Positions 42,892 to 52,823 are shown, counted from the first letter of the stretch. The stretch: DNA of 64,000 nucleotides from Cedecea lapagei (GCF_900635955.1 NZ_LR134201.1:124001-188000); one strand, 5' to 3'. Numbers and translations: made by a program. Notes: generated by a model not told the origin, from the letters alone.

Positions 42892-45225
42892 TTAACGCTT
42901 TTTGCCCATAGCGGCGGCCAGGGCATCCATCATAGCGCTATTTCCGCCGCTGGCGTTGTCCCGTCCACGCGGCTTTTGCTGCGCTGCAGGTTTGCCCTTT
43001 TGCTCGCGGGAGGCGTTACCGCCGTTGCCGCGACGGCTGCCGCTTTCGCCAGGTTGTTCGTCGAGGCGCATGGTTAAGGCGATGCGTTTGCGCTGCAGGT
43101 CAACTTCCAGCACCTTGACCTTCACGATATCGCCCGCTTTCACCACCTTATGCGGATCGTCGATAAACTTGTCCGACAGGGATGAGATGTGAACCAGCCC
43201 GTCCTGATGCACGCCGATATCCACAAACGCGCCGAAGTTGGTGACGTTGGTGACCGCACCTTCCAGCACCATACCGGGCGTCAGGTCGTTCATCGTTTCA
43301 ACGCCTTCGGCAAACTGTGCCGTTTTGAACTCAGGGCGTGGGTCGCGACCCGGCTTTTCCAGCTCTTTAATAATGTCCGTCACGGTAGGGACACCGAAAC
43401 GTTCGTCGGTAAACTGGCTGGCTTTGAGGTCACGCAGCTCGCTGCTGTTGCCCATTAAATCCTGCAGCGCCTGTTGGGTTGCGGCGAGAATACGCTCGAC
43501 GACCGGATAGGCTTCCGGGTGAACGGTAGAGGCATCCAGCGGGTTATCGCCGTGGTTGATACGCAGGAAGCCGGCGCACTGCTCGAAAGCTTTTGGCCCC
43601 AGGCGGCTGACGTTAAGCAGCTGCTGACGGTTCCGGAAGCGGCCATTTTCGTCACGCCAGCTGACGATGTTCTGCGCCATCATGCGGGTCAGGCCGGCAA
43701 CGCGGGTCAGCAACGGCACGGAGGCCGTGTTCAGATCCACGCCAACGGCGTTTACGCAGTCTTCCACTACCGCATCCAGCTTTTTCGCCAGCTGGGTCTG
43801 GCTTACGTCGTGTTGATACTGGCCCACGCCGATAGATTTCGGATCGATTTTCACCAGCTCGGCCAGCGGATCCTGCAGACGGCGGGCGATGGAGACGGCG
43901 CCGCGGATAGAAACGTCCAAGTCCGGGAACTCCAGCGCCGCCAGCTCGGAAGCGGAATAGACGGAGGCGCCTGCTTCGCTGACGATAACCTTCTGCGCGG
44001 TCACTTTTGGGAACTGTTTCTGCACGTCCAGGAAGAAGCGTTCGGTTTCGCGGGAGGCGGTGCCGTTACCGATAGCGACCAGCTCGACGTTGTGCTTCTC
44101 GCAAAGTGCCGCCACGGCAACGGCTGCTTTAGCCGCCTGGCCGGTATGTGGATAAATAGTATCGGTGGCAACCAGCTTGCCGGTGGCGTCAACCACCGCG
44201 ACCTTCACGCCGGTACGCAGGCCCGGATCGAGGCCCATTGTGGCACGCAGGCCAGCCGGAGCCGCCATCAGCAGGTCATGCAGATTACGGGCAAAGACGT
44301 TAATCGCTTCGTCTTCCGCGCGTTCGCGCACGGTGCCCATCAGCTCGGTTTCAAGGTGCATCAGCACCTTGATGCGCCAGGTCCAGCTCACTACGGCCCT
44401 GCGCCAGCTGTCGGCAGGGGCATTGTTCAGGCGCAGATTAAGATGGTTGATAATCAACTGCTCGCAATAGCTCTCGCGCGGCGGCTCATCAAACTGCGGA
44501 TCGGCATTCAGCGACAGCTGTAAAATGCCTTCGTTGCGCCCGCGGAACATAGCCAGCGCACGGTGGGAAGGAATAGTGGCAATCGCTTCGTGATGAGCGA
44601 AGTAGTCGCGGAATTTCGCGCCTTCCTCCTCTTTGCCGCTAACAACGGCTGAGACCAGGTGGGCATTTTTCCACAGATAGTCGCGGACCTTGGCCAGCAG
44701 CGCGGCGTCTTCAGCGAAACGCTCCATCAGGATGTAGCGTGCGCCGTCCAGCGCCGCTTTGGTGTCGGCAACGCCTTTATCGGCGTCCACGAAGCGGGCA
44801 GCTTCCTGCTCCGGATCGTGCGTAGGCTCGTTCCACAACACATCGGCCAGCGGCTCAAGGCCCGCTTCAATGGCGATTTGCCCGCGTGTACGGCGCTTCG
44901 GTTTATAGGGCAGGTAAAGATCTTCGAGTTCAGTTTTGCTCAGCGTGCCGTTGATGGCGCCGGCAAGGTCATCGCTCAGTTTGCCCTGGTCGGCAATGGA
45001 TTTGAGGATGGTCTGGCGGCGCTCTTCCAGCTCGCGCAGGTAGCTAAGACGAGTCTCCAGTTGACGCAGTTGCGTGTCATCCAGACCGCCGGTGACTTCC
45101 TTACGATAACGTGCGATAAACGGCACGGTATTCCCTTCATCCAGCAGGCGAACGGCAGCTTCTACCTGTTCGTTTCTGGCCTGAAGCTCACCCGCAATAA
45201 TGCGGCAAAGCGAATCATTCATCAT
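42892..45225 (-). CDS. yhgF: Tex-family RNA-binding transcription accessory protein YhgF
   Basis: A 777-residue Tex protein, related to eukaryotic Spt6. In order: an N-terminal helical region (CRIIAGELQARNEQVEAAVRLLDEGNTVPFIARYRKE), a YqgF/RNase H-like domain (LDPGLRTGVKVAVVD), tandem helix-hairpin-helix motifs (LLTRVAGLTRMMAQNIVSWRDENG, SRLGPKAFEQCAGFLRI) and a C-terminal S1 RNA-binding domain (VTNVTNFGAFVDIGVHQDGLVHIS, about residues 650-720). The tail is low-complexity Gly/Asn/Arg-rich. It is on the same strand as feoABC and upstream of it, as in E. coli. The role in transcription or RNA metabolism is inferred from the family. Confidence 0.95.
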   Translation of the reverse strand: MMNDSLCRIIAGELQARNEQVEAAVRLLDEGNTVPFIARYRKEVTGGLDDTQLRQLETRLSYLRELEERRQTILKSIADQGKLSDDLAGAINGTLSKTELEDLYLPYKPKRRTRGQIAIEAGLEPLADVLWNEPTHDPEQEAARFVDADKGVADTKAALDGARYILMERFAEDAALLAKVRDYLWKNAHLVSAVVSGKEEEGAKFRDYFAHHEAIATIPSHRALAMFRGRNEGILQLSLNADPQFDEPPRESYCEQLIINHLNLRLNNAPADSWRRAVVSWTWRIKVLMHLETELMGTVRERAEDEAINVFARNLHDLLMAAPAGLRATMGLDPGLRTGVKVAVVDATGKLVATDTIYPHTGQAAKAAVAVAALCEKHNVELVAIGNGTASRETERFFLDVQKQFPKVTAQKVIVSEAGASVYSASELAALEFPDLDVSIRGAVSIARRLQDPLAELVKIDPKSIGVGQYQHDVSQTQLAKKLDAVVEDCVNAVGVDLNTASVPLLTRVAGLTRMMAQNIVSWRDENGRFRNRQQLLNVSRLGPKAFEQCAGFLRINHGDNPLDASTVHPEAYPVVERILAATQQALQDLMGNSSELRDLKASQFTDERFGVPTVTDIIKELEKPGRDPRPEFKTAQFAEGVETMNDLTPGMVLEGAVTNVTNFGAFVDIGVHQDGLVHISSLSDKFIDDPHKVVKAGDIVKVKVLEVDLQRKRIALTMRLDEQPGESGSRRGNGGNASREQKGKPAAQQKPRGRDNASGGNSAMMDALAAAMGKKR

Positions 45226-45336
45226 GGCTTTTCATCTGTGTAGTACGGAAAATTCAGCAGACAGTTATACGGATCGGGGCACGAAAATGCCAGCCGTCGA
45301 CCCGCGGATATTGGGTTTCGGACAGTTCTGTTCACA

Positions 45337-45816
45337 TTACTCAGGTTTCGGGTACTCAATGTCATTGACGTACCACTGCGCTTCTCCGGCTGGGGTCTGC
45401 ACCACGGCCAAATCGCCCACCTCTTTTTTGAGCAATGCTCGTGCCATCGGCGAGTCGATAGAGATGTAGTCCTTGCGGCCAAAGATTTCGTCGTAGCCAA
45501 CGATACGAAAGCGCAGCAGGTCGCCGTCGTCATTTTCTATTTCGACCCAGGCGCCAAAGAAGACTTTGCCTTCCTGCTGCGGTGAGTAATCGACGATTTT
45601 CAGCCGTTCCAGAGATTTGGTGATGTAGCGAACCCGGCGGTCAATTTCACGCAGGCGCTTTTTGTTGTACTGGTAGTCGGCGTTTTCACTGCGATCGCCC
45701 AGGCTGGCGGCCCAGGTCACTTTTTTGGTCACCTCAGGGCGCTCTTCACGCCACAGGTAATCCAGCTCCTTTTTGAGCTTCTCGTAGCCTTCACGGGTGA
45801 TTAACGGCGTTTTCAT
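45337..45816 (-). CDS. greB: Transcription elongation factor GreB
   Basis: A 159-residue Gre factor that rescues backtracked RNA polymerase by stimulating transcript cleavage. The N-terminal coiled coil contains the catalytic acidic tip in DRSENADYQYNKKRLREIDRRVR (residues ~41-63), which in GreB follows the WAASLGDRSENADY consensus. The C-terminal FKBP-like domain holds SPMARALLKKEVGD. Length is one residue longer than E. coli GreB. It is divergent from ompR across 238 bp. Confidence 0.96.
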   Translation of the reverse strand: MKTPLITREGYEKLKKELDYLWREERPEVTKKVTWAASLGDRSENADYQYNKKRLREIDRRVRYITKSLERLKIVDYSPQQEGKVFFGAWVEIENDDGDLLRFRIVGYDEIFGRKDYISIDSPMARALLKKEVGDLAVVQTPAGEAQWYVNDIEYPKPE

Positions 45817-46054
45817 CTTTCAGCCCTGTAGCCTGTAAAATCAGAGTGTGATTTAAACCGATGCTTAATGAAGAATGCAACCGGCGCATTTTGGGAAGCA
45901 AGTCACCAAATTTTGATTTAAAACGTTGATAACCGACTGTTTAATATGCTTTGTAACAATTTCGACTAGAATGTATACCAGAATTGACTGGTTGTATTAG
46001 CGCAGTTTTTTAAGAATACACACTCAACTGTTCGAGCCTTTGGGAGTACTTACG

Positions 46055-46774
46055 ATGCAAGAGAACTATAAAATTCTGGTGGTCGATGACGACATGCGCC
46101 TGCGCGCGCTGTTAGAGCGTTATCTCACCGAACAGGGCTTCCAGGTTCGCAGCGTCGCCAACGCCGAACAAATGGATCGCCTGCTGACCCGCGAATCCTT
46201 CCACCTGATGGTGCTGGATCTGATGCTGCCGGGCGAGGATGGTCTCTCTATTTGCCGCCGCCTGCGTAGCCAGAGCAACCCAATGCCGATCATCATGGTG
46301 ACCGCGAAGGGTGAAGAGGTCGACCGTATCGTCGGCCTGGAAATTGGCGCGGATGATTATATTCCTAAGCCGTTTAACCCGCGTGAGCTGCTGGCCCGTA
46401 TTCGCGCCGTACTGCGCCGTCAGGCTAATGAACTGCCGGGTGCGCCTTCTCAGGAGGAAGCCGTCATCGCGTTCGGCAAGTTCAAACTGAACCTCGGTAC
46501 CCGCGAAATGTTCCGCGAAGATGAGCCGATGCCGTTGACCAGCGGCGAGTTTGCGGTCCTGAAAGCGCTGGTGAGTCACCCGCGTGAGCCGCTTTCCCGC
46601 GATAAGCTGATGAACCTGGCGCGCGGCCGTGAATACTCCGCGATGGAGCGTTCCATTGACGTACAGATCTCCCGCCTGCGCCGCATGGTGGAAGAGGACC
46701 CGGCGCATCCGCGTTATATCCAGACCGTTTGGGGTCTTGGCTACGTCTTCGTCCCGGACGGCGCTAAGGCATGA
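46055..46774 (+). CDS. ompR: Osmolarity response regulator OmpR
   Basis: A 239-residue response regulator that controls porin genes and other osmotic and acid responses. The receiver domain has the acidic pair DDD at residues 11-13, phosphorylated Asp55 in LDLMLPG, and the conserved lysine in DDYIPKPF. The C-terminal winged-helix domain includes SGEFAVLKALVSHP and RSIDVQISRLRR. An in-frame ATG five codons upstream (46040) is ignored: MQENYKILVVDDD follows a GGGAG site and is the invariant N-terminus. Its stop overlaps envZ by 4 bp. Confidence 0.97.
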   Translation: MQENYKILVVDDDMRLRALLERYLTEQGFQVRSVANAEQMDRLLTRESFHLMVLDLMLPGEDGLSICRRLRSQSNPMPIIMVTAKGEEVDRIVGLEIGADDYIPKPFNPRELLARIRAVLRRQANELPGAPSQEEAVIAFGKFKLNLGTREMFREDEPMPLTSGEFAVLKALVSHPREPLSRDKLMNLARGREYSAMERSIDVQISRLRRMVEEDPAHPRYIQTVWGLGYVFVPDGAKA

Positions 46775-48120
46775 GGCGAGTTCGCTTCTCACCAAGAAGC
46801 TCGTTTGCCCGTACGCTGTTGCTGATCGTCACCCTGCTGTTCGTCAGCCTGGTGACGACCTATCTTGTCGTTCTGAACTTCGCAATCTTGCCGAGCCTGC
46901 AGCAGTTTAATAAGGTGCTGGCGTACGAAGTCAGAATGCTGATGACCGACAAACTGCAGCTTGAAGACGGCACCCAGCTTGTGGTGCCGCCTGCGTTTCG
47001 TCGCGAAATTTACCGTGAGCTGGGCATTTCGCTTTACTCCAACGAGGCGGCGGAAGACGCTGGCCTGCGCTGGGCGCAGCACTACGAGTTTCTGAGCCAG
47101 CAAATGGCGCAGCAGCTCGGCGGCCCAACCGAAGTGCGCGTTGAGGTGAATAAAAGCTCCCCCGTCGTCTGGCTGAAGACCTGGCTGTCGCCAAATATCT
47201 GGGTGCGTGTCCCGCTGACGGAAATCCATCAGGGCGATTTCTCCCCGCTGTTCCGCTACACGCTGGCGATAATGCTGCTGGCGATAGGCGGCGCATGGCT
47301 CTTTATTCGAATACAAAACCGACCGCTGGTCGACCTGGAGCACGCCGCGCTTCAGGTCGGTAAAGGGATCATTCCTCCTCCGCTGCGTGAATATGGCGCG
47401 TCGGAAGTGCGGTCGGTGACGCGGGCATTTAACCATATGGCCGCGGGCGTAAAACAGCTGGCCGACGACCGTACGCTGCTGATGGCGGGCGTCAGTCACG
47501 ATCTGCGCACGCCTCTGACGCGTATTCGCCTGGCGACCGAGATGATGGGGCAGGAGGATGGCTATCTGGCCGAGTCGATTAACAAAGATATCGAAGAGTG
47601 TAATGCGATTATCGAGCAGTTCATCGACTACCTGCGTACTGGCCAGGAGATGCCGCTGGAGATGGCGGATCTTAACAGCGTGCTCGGCGAAGTGATTGCC
47701 GCCGAAAGCGGCTACGAGCGTGAAATCGACACTGACCTGCAGGACGGCGAGATCCGCCTCAATATTCACCCGCTCTCTATCAAGCGTGCGGTGGCGAATA
47801 TGGTGGTCAACGCGGCGCGCTACGGCAATGGCTGGATCAAAGTCAGCAGCGGCAGCGAGCTGAACCGCGCCTGGTTCCAGGTGGAAGATGATGGCCCGGG
47901 CATTGAGCCAGACCAGCTTCAGCACCTGTTCCAGCCGTTCGTGCGTGGCGACAGCGCCCGTAGCACCAGCGGTACCGGGCTGGGCTTAGCTATCGTGCAG
48001 CGCATCATCGACAACCATAACGGGATGTTAGATCTCGGGAAAAGCGAGCGGGGAGGGCTGCGTATCAGGGCTTACCTGCCGCTGCCGATAGCCCGGGTTG
48101 TTGCCCACCGAGAAAGCTAA
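46771..48120 (+). CDS. envZ: Osmosensor histidine kinase EnvZ
   Basis: A 449-residue inner-membrane sensor kinase and phosphatase of OmpR. TM1 lies at about residues 16-37, a periplasmic domain at 38-160, and TM2 at about 161-180, followed by a HAMP segment. The phosphorylated His243 is in GVSHDLRTPLTRIR. The ATP-binding domain has the N box (NMVVNAARYG), G1 (VEDDGPGIEP) and G2 (GTGLGLAIVQRI). The start overlaps the ompR stop. A strong bidirectional terminator separates it from the convergent pckA. Confidence 0.97.
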   Translation: MRRVRFSPRSSFARTLLLIVTLLFVSLVTTYLVVLNFAILPSLQQFNKVLAYEVRMLMTDKLQLEDGTQLVVPPAFRREIYRELGISLYSNEAAEDAGLRWAQHYEFLSQQMAQQLGGPTEVRVEVNKSSPVVWLKTWLSPNIWVRVPLTEIHQGDFSPLFRYTLAIMLLAIGGAWLFIRIQNRPLVDLEHAALQVGKGIIPPPLREYGASEVRSVTRAFNHMAAGVKQLADDRTLLMAGVSHDLRTPLTRIRLATEMMGQEDGYLAESINKDIEECNAIIEQFIDYLRTGQEMPLEMADLNSVLGEVIAAESGYEREIDTDLQDGEIRLNIHPLSIKRAVANMVVNAARYGNGWIKVSSGSELNRAWFQVEDDGPGIEPDQLQHLFQPFVRGDSARSTSGTGLGLAIVQRIIDNHNGMLDLGKSERGGLRIRAYLPLPIARVVAHRES

Positions 48121-48136
48121 GTTGCCGTTAGCCCAA

Positions 48137-48170
48137 TAAAAAAACGACCCTCGAGAGGGTCGTTTTTTTT
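48137..48170. terminator. Bidirectional terminator between envZ and pckA
   Basis: ACGACCC and GGGTCGT (48144-48163) around TCGAGA, flanked by an A-run on the left and eight T on the right, so it can terminate both convergent genes. Confidence 0.9.
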
Positions 48171-48187
48171 CGTCTTAGCTTTCTGAA

Positions 48188-49807
48188 TTACAGCTTAGGA
48201 CCGGCTTCTACCAGCGCCGCGCCGGCAGGGGTGTCGGTGTACTTCTCAAAGTTTTCTACAAACAGCTTCGCCAGCTGCTCCGCTTTTTCCTGCCACTGTT
48301 CCGGAGACGCGTAGGTATTCCGTGGGTCAAGGATCCGGGGATCCACGCCCGCAAGCGAGGTGGGGATCGCGAGGTTAAACATCGGCAGCGTGAAGGTTTC
48401 TGCGTCGTCCAGCGAGCCGTCAAGAATGGCGTCGATGATCGCGCGGGTGTCTTTGATGGAGATACGTTTGCCGGTGCCGTTCCAGCCAGTATTCACCAGG
48501 TAAGCCTGCGCGCCCGAGGCCTGCATGCGCTTAACGAGCACTTCTGCATACTGCGTTGGGTGCAGCGACAGGAACGCCGCGCCGAAGCAGGCGGAGAAGG
48601 TTGGCGTTGGCTCGGTTACGCCGCGCTCGGTGCCCGCCAGTTTGGCGGTAAAGCCGGACAGGAAGTGATACTGCGTCTGGTTTGCGGTGAGGCGAGAAAC
48701 CGGCGGCAGCACGCCGAAGGCGTCTGCGGTCAGGAAGATAACTTTCGTTGCATGACCCGCTTTCGACACCGGCTTAACGATGTTGTCGATATGGTAGATT
48801 GGGTAAGAAACGCGGGTATTTTCGGTTTTTGAGGCGTCGTCGAAGTCGATGGAGCCGTCGGCACGCACGGTGACGTTTTCCAGCAGCGCATCGCGGCGGA
48901 TCGCGTGGTAAATATCCGGCTCGGCCTCTTCCGACAGGCGAATCGTTTTGGCGTAGCAGCCGCCTTCGAAGTTGAACACGCCGTCGTCATCCCAGCCGTG
49001 CTCATCGTCGCCAATCAGGCGGCGTTTCGGGTCGGTGGAGAGCGTTGTTTTACCGGTGCCGGACAGGCCGAAGAACACCGCAACATCGCCTTTTTCGCCG
49101 ACGTTTGCCGAGCAGTGCATGGAGGCGATGCCTTTCAGCGGCAGCAGGTAGTTCATGATGGAGAACATCCCTTTTTTCATCTCGCCGCCGTACCAGGTGC
49201 CGCCGATAAGCTGCATGCGTTCAGTCAGGTTAAACGCCACGAAGTTTTCGGAGTTCAGGCCCTGTTCCTGCCAGTTAGGGTTGGTACATTTAGCGCCGTT
49301 CATCACCACAAAATCGGGGGTGAAGGTCTCCAGCTCTTCGTCCGTTGGGCGAATAAACATGTTCTTCACGAAGTGTGCCTGCCAGGCGACTTCGGTAATA
49401 AAGCGAACGGAAAGGCGAGTATCGGCGTTGGCGCCGCAGAAGGCGTCGACGATAAACAGGCGCTTGCCTGACAGCTGCTGCGTTACCAGGCCTTTGAGCT
49501 CGTGCCAGGTCTCTTCGGAAAGCGGTTTATTGTCGTTTTTGCCTTTTCCGTTGTCTGACCACCAGAGCGTATCGCGGGTGGTGTCATCGCGAACGATATA
49601 TTTATCTTTAGGCGAGCGGCCGGTAAAGATTCCGGTATCCACGGAAACAGCGCCTAAGGTGGTTACCACGCCGCGCTCAAACCCTTCCAGTTTTGGGTCG
49701 AGCTCTTCGCGGTAAAGGGTGTCGTAGTCGGGGTTATAGACGACTTCGCTGACGTCATTAATGCCATAAGCCTTGAGATCTTGCGGGGTTATGCCTTTAA
49801 CTCGCAT
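48188..49807 (-). CDS. pckA: Phosphoenolpyruvate carboxykinase (ATP)
   Basis: A 539-residue cytosolic enzyme converting oxaloacetate and ATP to phosphoenolpyruvate, ADP and CO2, the entry to gluconeogenesis. The P-loop is in FFGLSGTGKTTLS (residues ~246-258), the metal-binding LIGDDEHGWDDDGVFNFEGGCYAK follows, and the substrate-site block SGFTAKLAGTERGVTEPTPTFSACFG is in the C-terminal half. One residue shorter than the E. coli enzyme. It is monocistronic, with a GGAGC site before the ATG, and divergent from yhgE. Confidence 0.97.
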   Translation of the reverse strand: MRVKGITPQDLKAYGINDVSEVVYNPDYDTLYREELDPKLEGFERGVVTTLGAVSVDTGIFTGRSPKDKYIVRDDTTRDTLWWSDNGKGKNDNKPLSEETWHELKGLVTQQLSGKRLFIVDAFCGANADTRLSVRFITEVAWQAHFVKNMFIRPTDEELETFTPDFVVMNGAKCTNPNWQEQGLNSENFVAFNLTERMQLIGGTWYGGEMKKGMFSIMNYLLPLKGIASMHCSANVGEKGDVAVFFGLSGTGKTTLSTDPKRRLIGDDEHGWDDDGVFNFEGGCYAKTIRLSEEAEPDIYHAIRRDALLENVTVRADGSIDFDDASKTENTRVSYPIYHIDNIVKPVSKAGHATKVIFLTADAFGVLPPVSRLTANQTQYHFLSGFTAKLAGTERGVTEPTPTFSACFGAAFLSLHPTQYAEVLVKRMQASGAQAYLVNTGWNGTGKRISIKDTRAIIDAILDGSLDDAETFTLPMFNLAIPTSLAGVDPRILDPRNTYASPEQWQEKAEQLAKLFVENFEKYTDTPAGAALVEAGPKL

Positions 49808-50123
49808 TTCACTGCTCCTTAGCCAATTTAAACTGCCTGATATTGTAGGGTTGTTTAGGGGGTGTTAACCGCGACCACTATCATAAATTTACGCGCCTGC
49901 TTAAATTTAACAGGGGAAATGCTTAGGGGATGCCTTAGCGGGGGCAGAGTATGGCAGGAATTCACCGCTTCTCGGGGAAAATATGGCGAATATGTTAACA
50001 ATTAGGATAAAAACGGAGAAATATGTGAATGAACGCGCTCTCATACGCAACGCGATGAAACAAGACCGTCATTGGCATGTCGCAGCGCACCGTTACACCC
50101 GGTCAAAAATGAGCTCATAAGGG
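49808..50123. other. pckA-yhgE intergenic region
   Basis: 316 bp between the divergent pckA and yhgE. It must hold both promoters. It is AT-rich next to pckA, with several TTTAA runs, but I could not place -10/-35 elements or a CRP site with confidence. No ORF with a credible ribosome site was seen. Confidence 0.5.
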
Positions 50124-51881
50124 ATGACTACCATGTTCGTGTCCGATCCGTTACCGAAGGCAACCCGCTGGGGCATTTTGCTGGTGGGATTTCTTTCAGG
50201 CGTGCTGCTGTACCTGACCGAAGGTCACCGGGCAGGCGGCATCTGGCTGCAGGGGAGTGAGCAGGCCCTGTACCTGCGTTCTCTCTCTGTGGTGTTGGCA
50301 ACGACGCTGGCGCTTCTCGCCGTACGTTTTAATGACCTGCGGTTCTGGGCGCTGGCGCTTATCCCTCTGCCGGTGGTTGCGCTGATGAGCGGCTGGGTAA
50401 ACTGGACGACGCGGGGGCTGGAGGGCTGGGATCGCCACGATATTGTGTTGGGATATCAGTGCTCGCTGGCCGCGATGCTATTTTTGGCGCTGCCATGGCT
50501 TCAGGGGCGTCTGCGTTCAAAGACGGGCTGGGGAGGCTGGTCGGCCTTTTACGGTCAACTCTGGCGCAACGGTATTACGCTAATGTTAACCGGGCTGCTG
50601 GTGCTCTTTTTCTGGGGCGTACTGGCGCTGTGGGCCGGGTTATTCAAGCTGGTGGATATCACTCTTTTCGACAGCCTGTTCTTTAATTCTTCGGCATTTG
50701 CCTGGATTGCCACCTGTACCGCGGCGGCGCTCGCCGTAACCCTTTGCCGCGATCAGCAGCGGGCGGTGAATGCGGTAAAACACTTCTTCAGCGTCTTTGC
50801 GACCGGCCTGCTGCCGTTGCTGTCGCTGATTTCACTGATGTTTCTGGCGACGCTGCCGGTGGTCGGTCTGGGTTCTGTTTCGCAGCATGTTTCCTGCAAT
50901 GCGCTGCTTAACACCCTGACGTTGATGGTGATGGTCGCCGCCGCGGTGGCCTGGCATCCGGAAAGAGAAACCCGGCCTTATCCTGTTTTGCTGGACGGCG
51001 CGATTAAACTGACGCTGCTACTCTCCCCGATTTACGCCCTGCTGGCCAGCTATGCGCTGTGGCTACGTGTTTCGTCATACGGATGGACGCCGACGCGTGT
51101 CTATGCCGCTCTTATCACGCTGACGGTGCTGGTCTGGGCCTGCGGCTATGCTGTCACGTTGATTCGCCAGCGTCGGCAGGCTGTTTTGCAGCCGGGCGGT
51201 ATCAACCGTGCGGTCCTATTACTGGCGCTGGCCCTGCTGGTTGCGGTGAATTCTCCGCTGCTGGATCCTTATCGCATCAGCGTAAATAACCAGATGGCGC
51301 GTTACCACAGCGGGGCTTTGCAGGCGGATAAGCTGAGCATTACGATGCTGCAATCGTCCGGCAGACGAGGCTATGAGGCGATGCGACAGCTGCAGAAAGA
51401 TCCGGGATTTAGCGCGAACCCGGAACGTAAAAAGCAGCTTGCAATGCTGCTTAGCGATGGCAAAGCGGGGAGCACGGGGGCGATGAAGTTGAGTGTTGAG
51501 TCGCTGCGTCAACGTATCGTGCTGGCAGATAAAAATCGCGTACCGGAAAACGCGTGGTGGCAGGCGATGGTGAAAGACGAAAGCTACCAGGCCCGGGAAT
51601 GTCTGGACGATGAGGATAAGTGCCTGCTGGTCGGGATGGATCTTAACGGCGATGGCCAGGATGAATGGCTGCTGTGCCAGCCGGAAATGAACTACTGCAA
51701 AGTTTACGGCAAAATTGGCGGGAGCTGGAAGGATATCGGGCAAGCGCGGGATCTGGATAAAAACCAGATGATGGCGGCTTTAAAGCAGGCGGCTTCTGAA
51801 GGAAAACTTACGGCGGCGCCCAAGGTGTGGCAGGACGTGATGGTTCAGGGGCAGCGGATCAAGGTCGATTATTACCGTTAA
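50124..51881 (+). CDS. yhgE: Inner-membrane protein YhgE (DUF4153)
   Basis: A 585-residue membrane protein. About ten to twelve hydrophobic segments fill the first 390 residues, followed by a soluble C-terminal region of about 190 residues with KLSITMLQSSGRRGYEAM and a Cys-containing block (CLDDEDKCLLVGMDLNGDGQDEWLLC). The latter has an EF-hand-like DLNGDGQDE stretch that may bind calcium; this is inference. The function of the family is not known. Position and size match E. coli yhgE. The ATG at 50133 is an alternative start with better spacing from AAGGGATG. Confidence 0.88.
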   Translation: MTTMFVSDPLPKATRWGILLVGFLSGVLLYLTEGHRAGGIWLQGSEQALYLRSLSVVLATTLALLAVRFNDLRFWALALIPLPVVALMSGWVNWTTRGLEGWDRHDIVLGYQCSLAAMLFLALPWLQGRLRSKTGWGGWSAFYGQLWRNGITLMLTGLLVLFFWGVLALWAGLFKLVDITLFDSLFFNSSAFAWIATCTAAALAVTLCRDQQRAVNAVKHFFSVFATGLLPLLSLISLMFLATLPVVGLGSVSQHVSCNALLNTLTLMVMVAAAVAWHPERETRPYPVLLDGAIKLTLLLSPIYALLASYALWLRVSSYGWTPTRVYAALITLTVLVWACGYAVTLIRQRRQAVLQPGGINRAVLLLALALLVAVNSPLLDPYRISVNNQMARYHSGALQADKLSITMLQSSGRRGYEAMRQLQKDPGFSANPERKKQLAMLLSDGKAGSTGAMKLSVESLRQRIVLADKNRVPENAWWQAMVKDESYQARECLDDEDKCLLVGMDLNGDGQDEWLLCQPEMNYCKVYGKIGGSWKDIGQARDLDKNQMMAALKQAASEGKLTAAPKVWQDVMVQGQRIKVDYYR

Positions 51882-51886
51882 AATTG

Positions 51887-51909
51887 AACGCCTCCGGTGA
51901 GGAGGCGTT
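51887..51909. terminator. Hairpin between convergent yhgE and hslO
   Basis: AACGCCTCC and GGAGGCGTT form a 9-bp perfect stem around GGTGA immediately after the yhgE stop. There is no T-run, but its placement between convergent stops suggests a terminator. Confidence 0.65.
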
Positions 51910-51917
51910 GAGCACCC

Positions 51918-52796
51918 TTAGTGAACCTGGGGATCTGCCGGAGAGGCATTGTTGCGGATTGCTGCTATGTCCATGGAGTCAAAAACATAGTGGCTGCCAC
52001 AGTAGTCACAGTTCATGTCGATTTCGCCATCTTCCGCCAGAATACTGTCGATTTCTTCATCCGGCAGCGTACGCAGCGCATCCGCACAGCGTTCACGCGA
52101 GCAGGTGCACTTAAATTCTACGTCCTGCGGATCGTACAGGGTGACTTCTTCTTCGTGATAGAGACGCCATAACACGTCGTTCGCCGGCAGCGTCAGCAGC
52201 TCTTCAGCCTTGATGGTTTCGGTCAGCGTGGCCAGGTGGTTAAAGTCGTCGGTTTCGGCATTCTGCGCAGGCAGTACCTGCAGCAGCATACCGCCTGCCG
52301 CCGCTTTACCTTCCACTTCGCCGGTGCGGATAAACAGGCGAGTCGGCAGCTGCTCGGAGCGCATGAAGTAATCTTCCAGGCAGGCGGCGAGGGTATCTCC
52401 CTCCAGCCCGACCACGCCCTGATAGCGTTCACCTTCGCCTGGGGTGATGGTGATCACCAGATAGCCGTTGCCGACCAGATCTTTTAACGCCGCATCAGCG
52501 GGGATATCACCCTGAACGCGAGCTACGCCGCGCATTTGCTGTTTGTTGTTACCGTTGATCACGGCCAGCGTCATCGGGCCATCGCCCTGCAACTGAACGG
52601 TGATGTCACCGTCAAACTTCAGCGTGGCGGTCAGCAGGCTGGTGGCAACCAGCAGCTCGCCGAGGATATTTTTAACCGGCTGCGGGTAGTCATGGTTTTC
52701 CATGATCTGCTGCCAGGTTTCAGAAACCGTCACCAGCTCGCCGCGCACGGCGTAGTTTTCAAACAGATAGCGGTGTAGTTGGTCGTGTTGAGTCAT
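51918..52796 (-). CDS. hslO: Redox-regulated chaperone Hsp33
   Basis: A 292-residue chaperone activated by oxidation, when four zinc-bound cysteines form disulfides. The zinc centre is at the C-terminus: CTC (two Cys in the FKCTCSRERC block) and CDYC at residues 263-266, about 26 residues before the end. The N-terminal substrate-binding domain contains GELLVATSLLTATLKFDGDITVQLQGDGP. Two ATGs are possible; the inner one at 52796 is better spaced from the AAGAGAG site than the outer one at 52802. It lies 27 bp downstream of hslR. Confidence 0.96.
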   Translation of the reverse strand: MTQHDQLHRYLFENYAVRGELVTVSETWQQIMENHDYPQPVKNILGELLVATSLLTATLKFDGDITVQLQGDGPMTLAVINGNNKQQMRGVARVQGDIPADAALKDLVGNGYLVITITPGEGERYQGVVGLEGDTLAACLEDYFMRSEQLPTRLFIRTGEVEGKAAAGGMLLQVLPAQNAETDDFNHLATLTETIKAEELLTLPANDVLWRLYHEEEVTLYDPQDVEFKCTCSRERCADALRTLPDEEIDSILAEDGEIDMNCDYCGSHYVFDSMDIAAIRNNASPADPQVH

Positions 52797-52823
52797 CGTC
52801 ATCTCTCTTGCTGGTCGGCGGAT

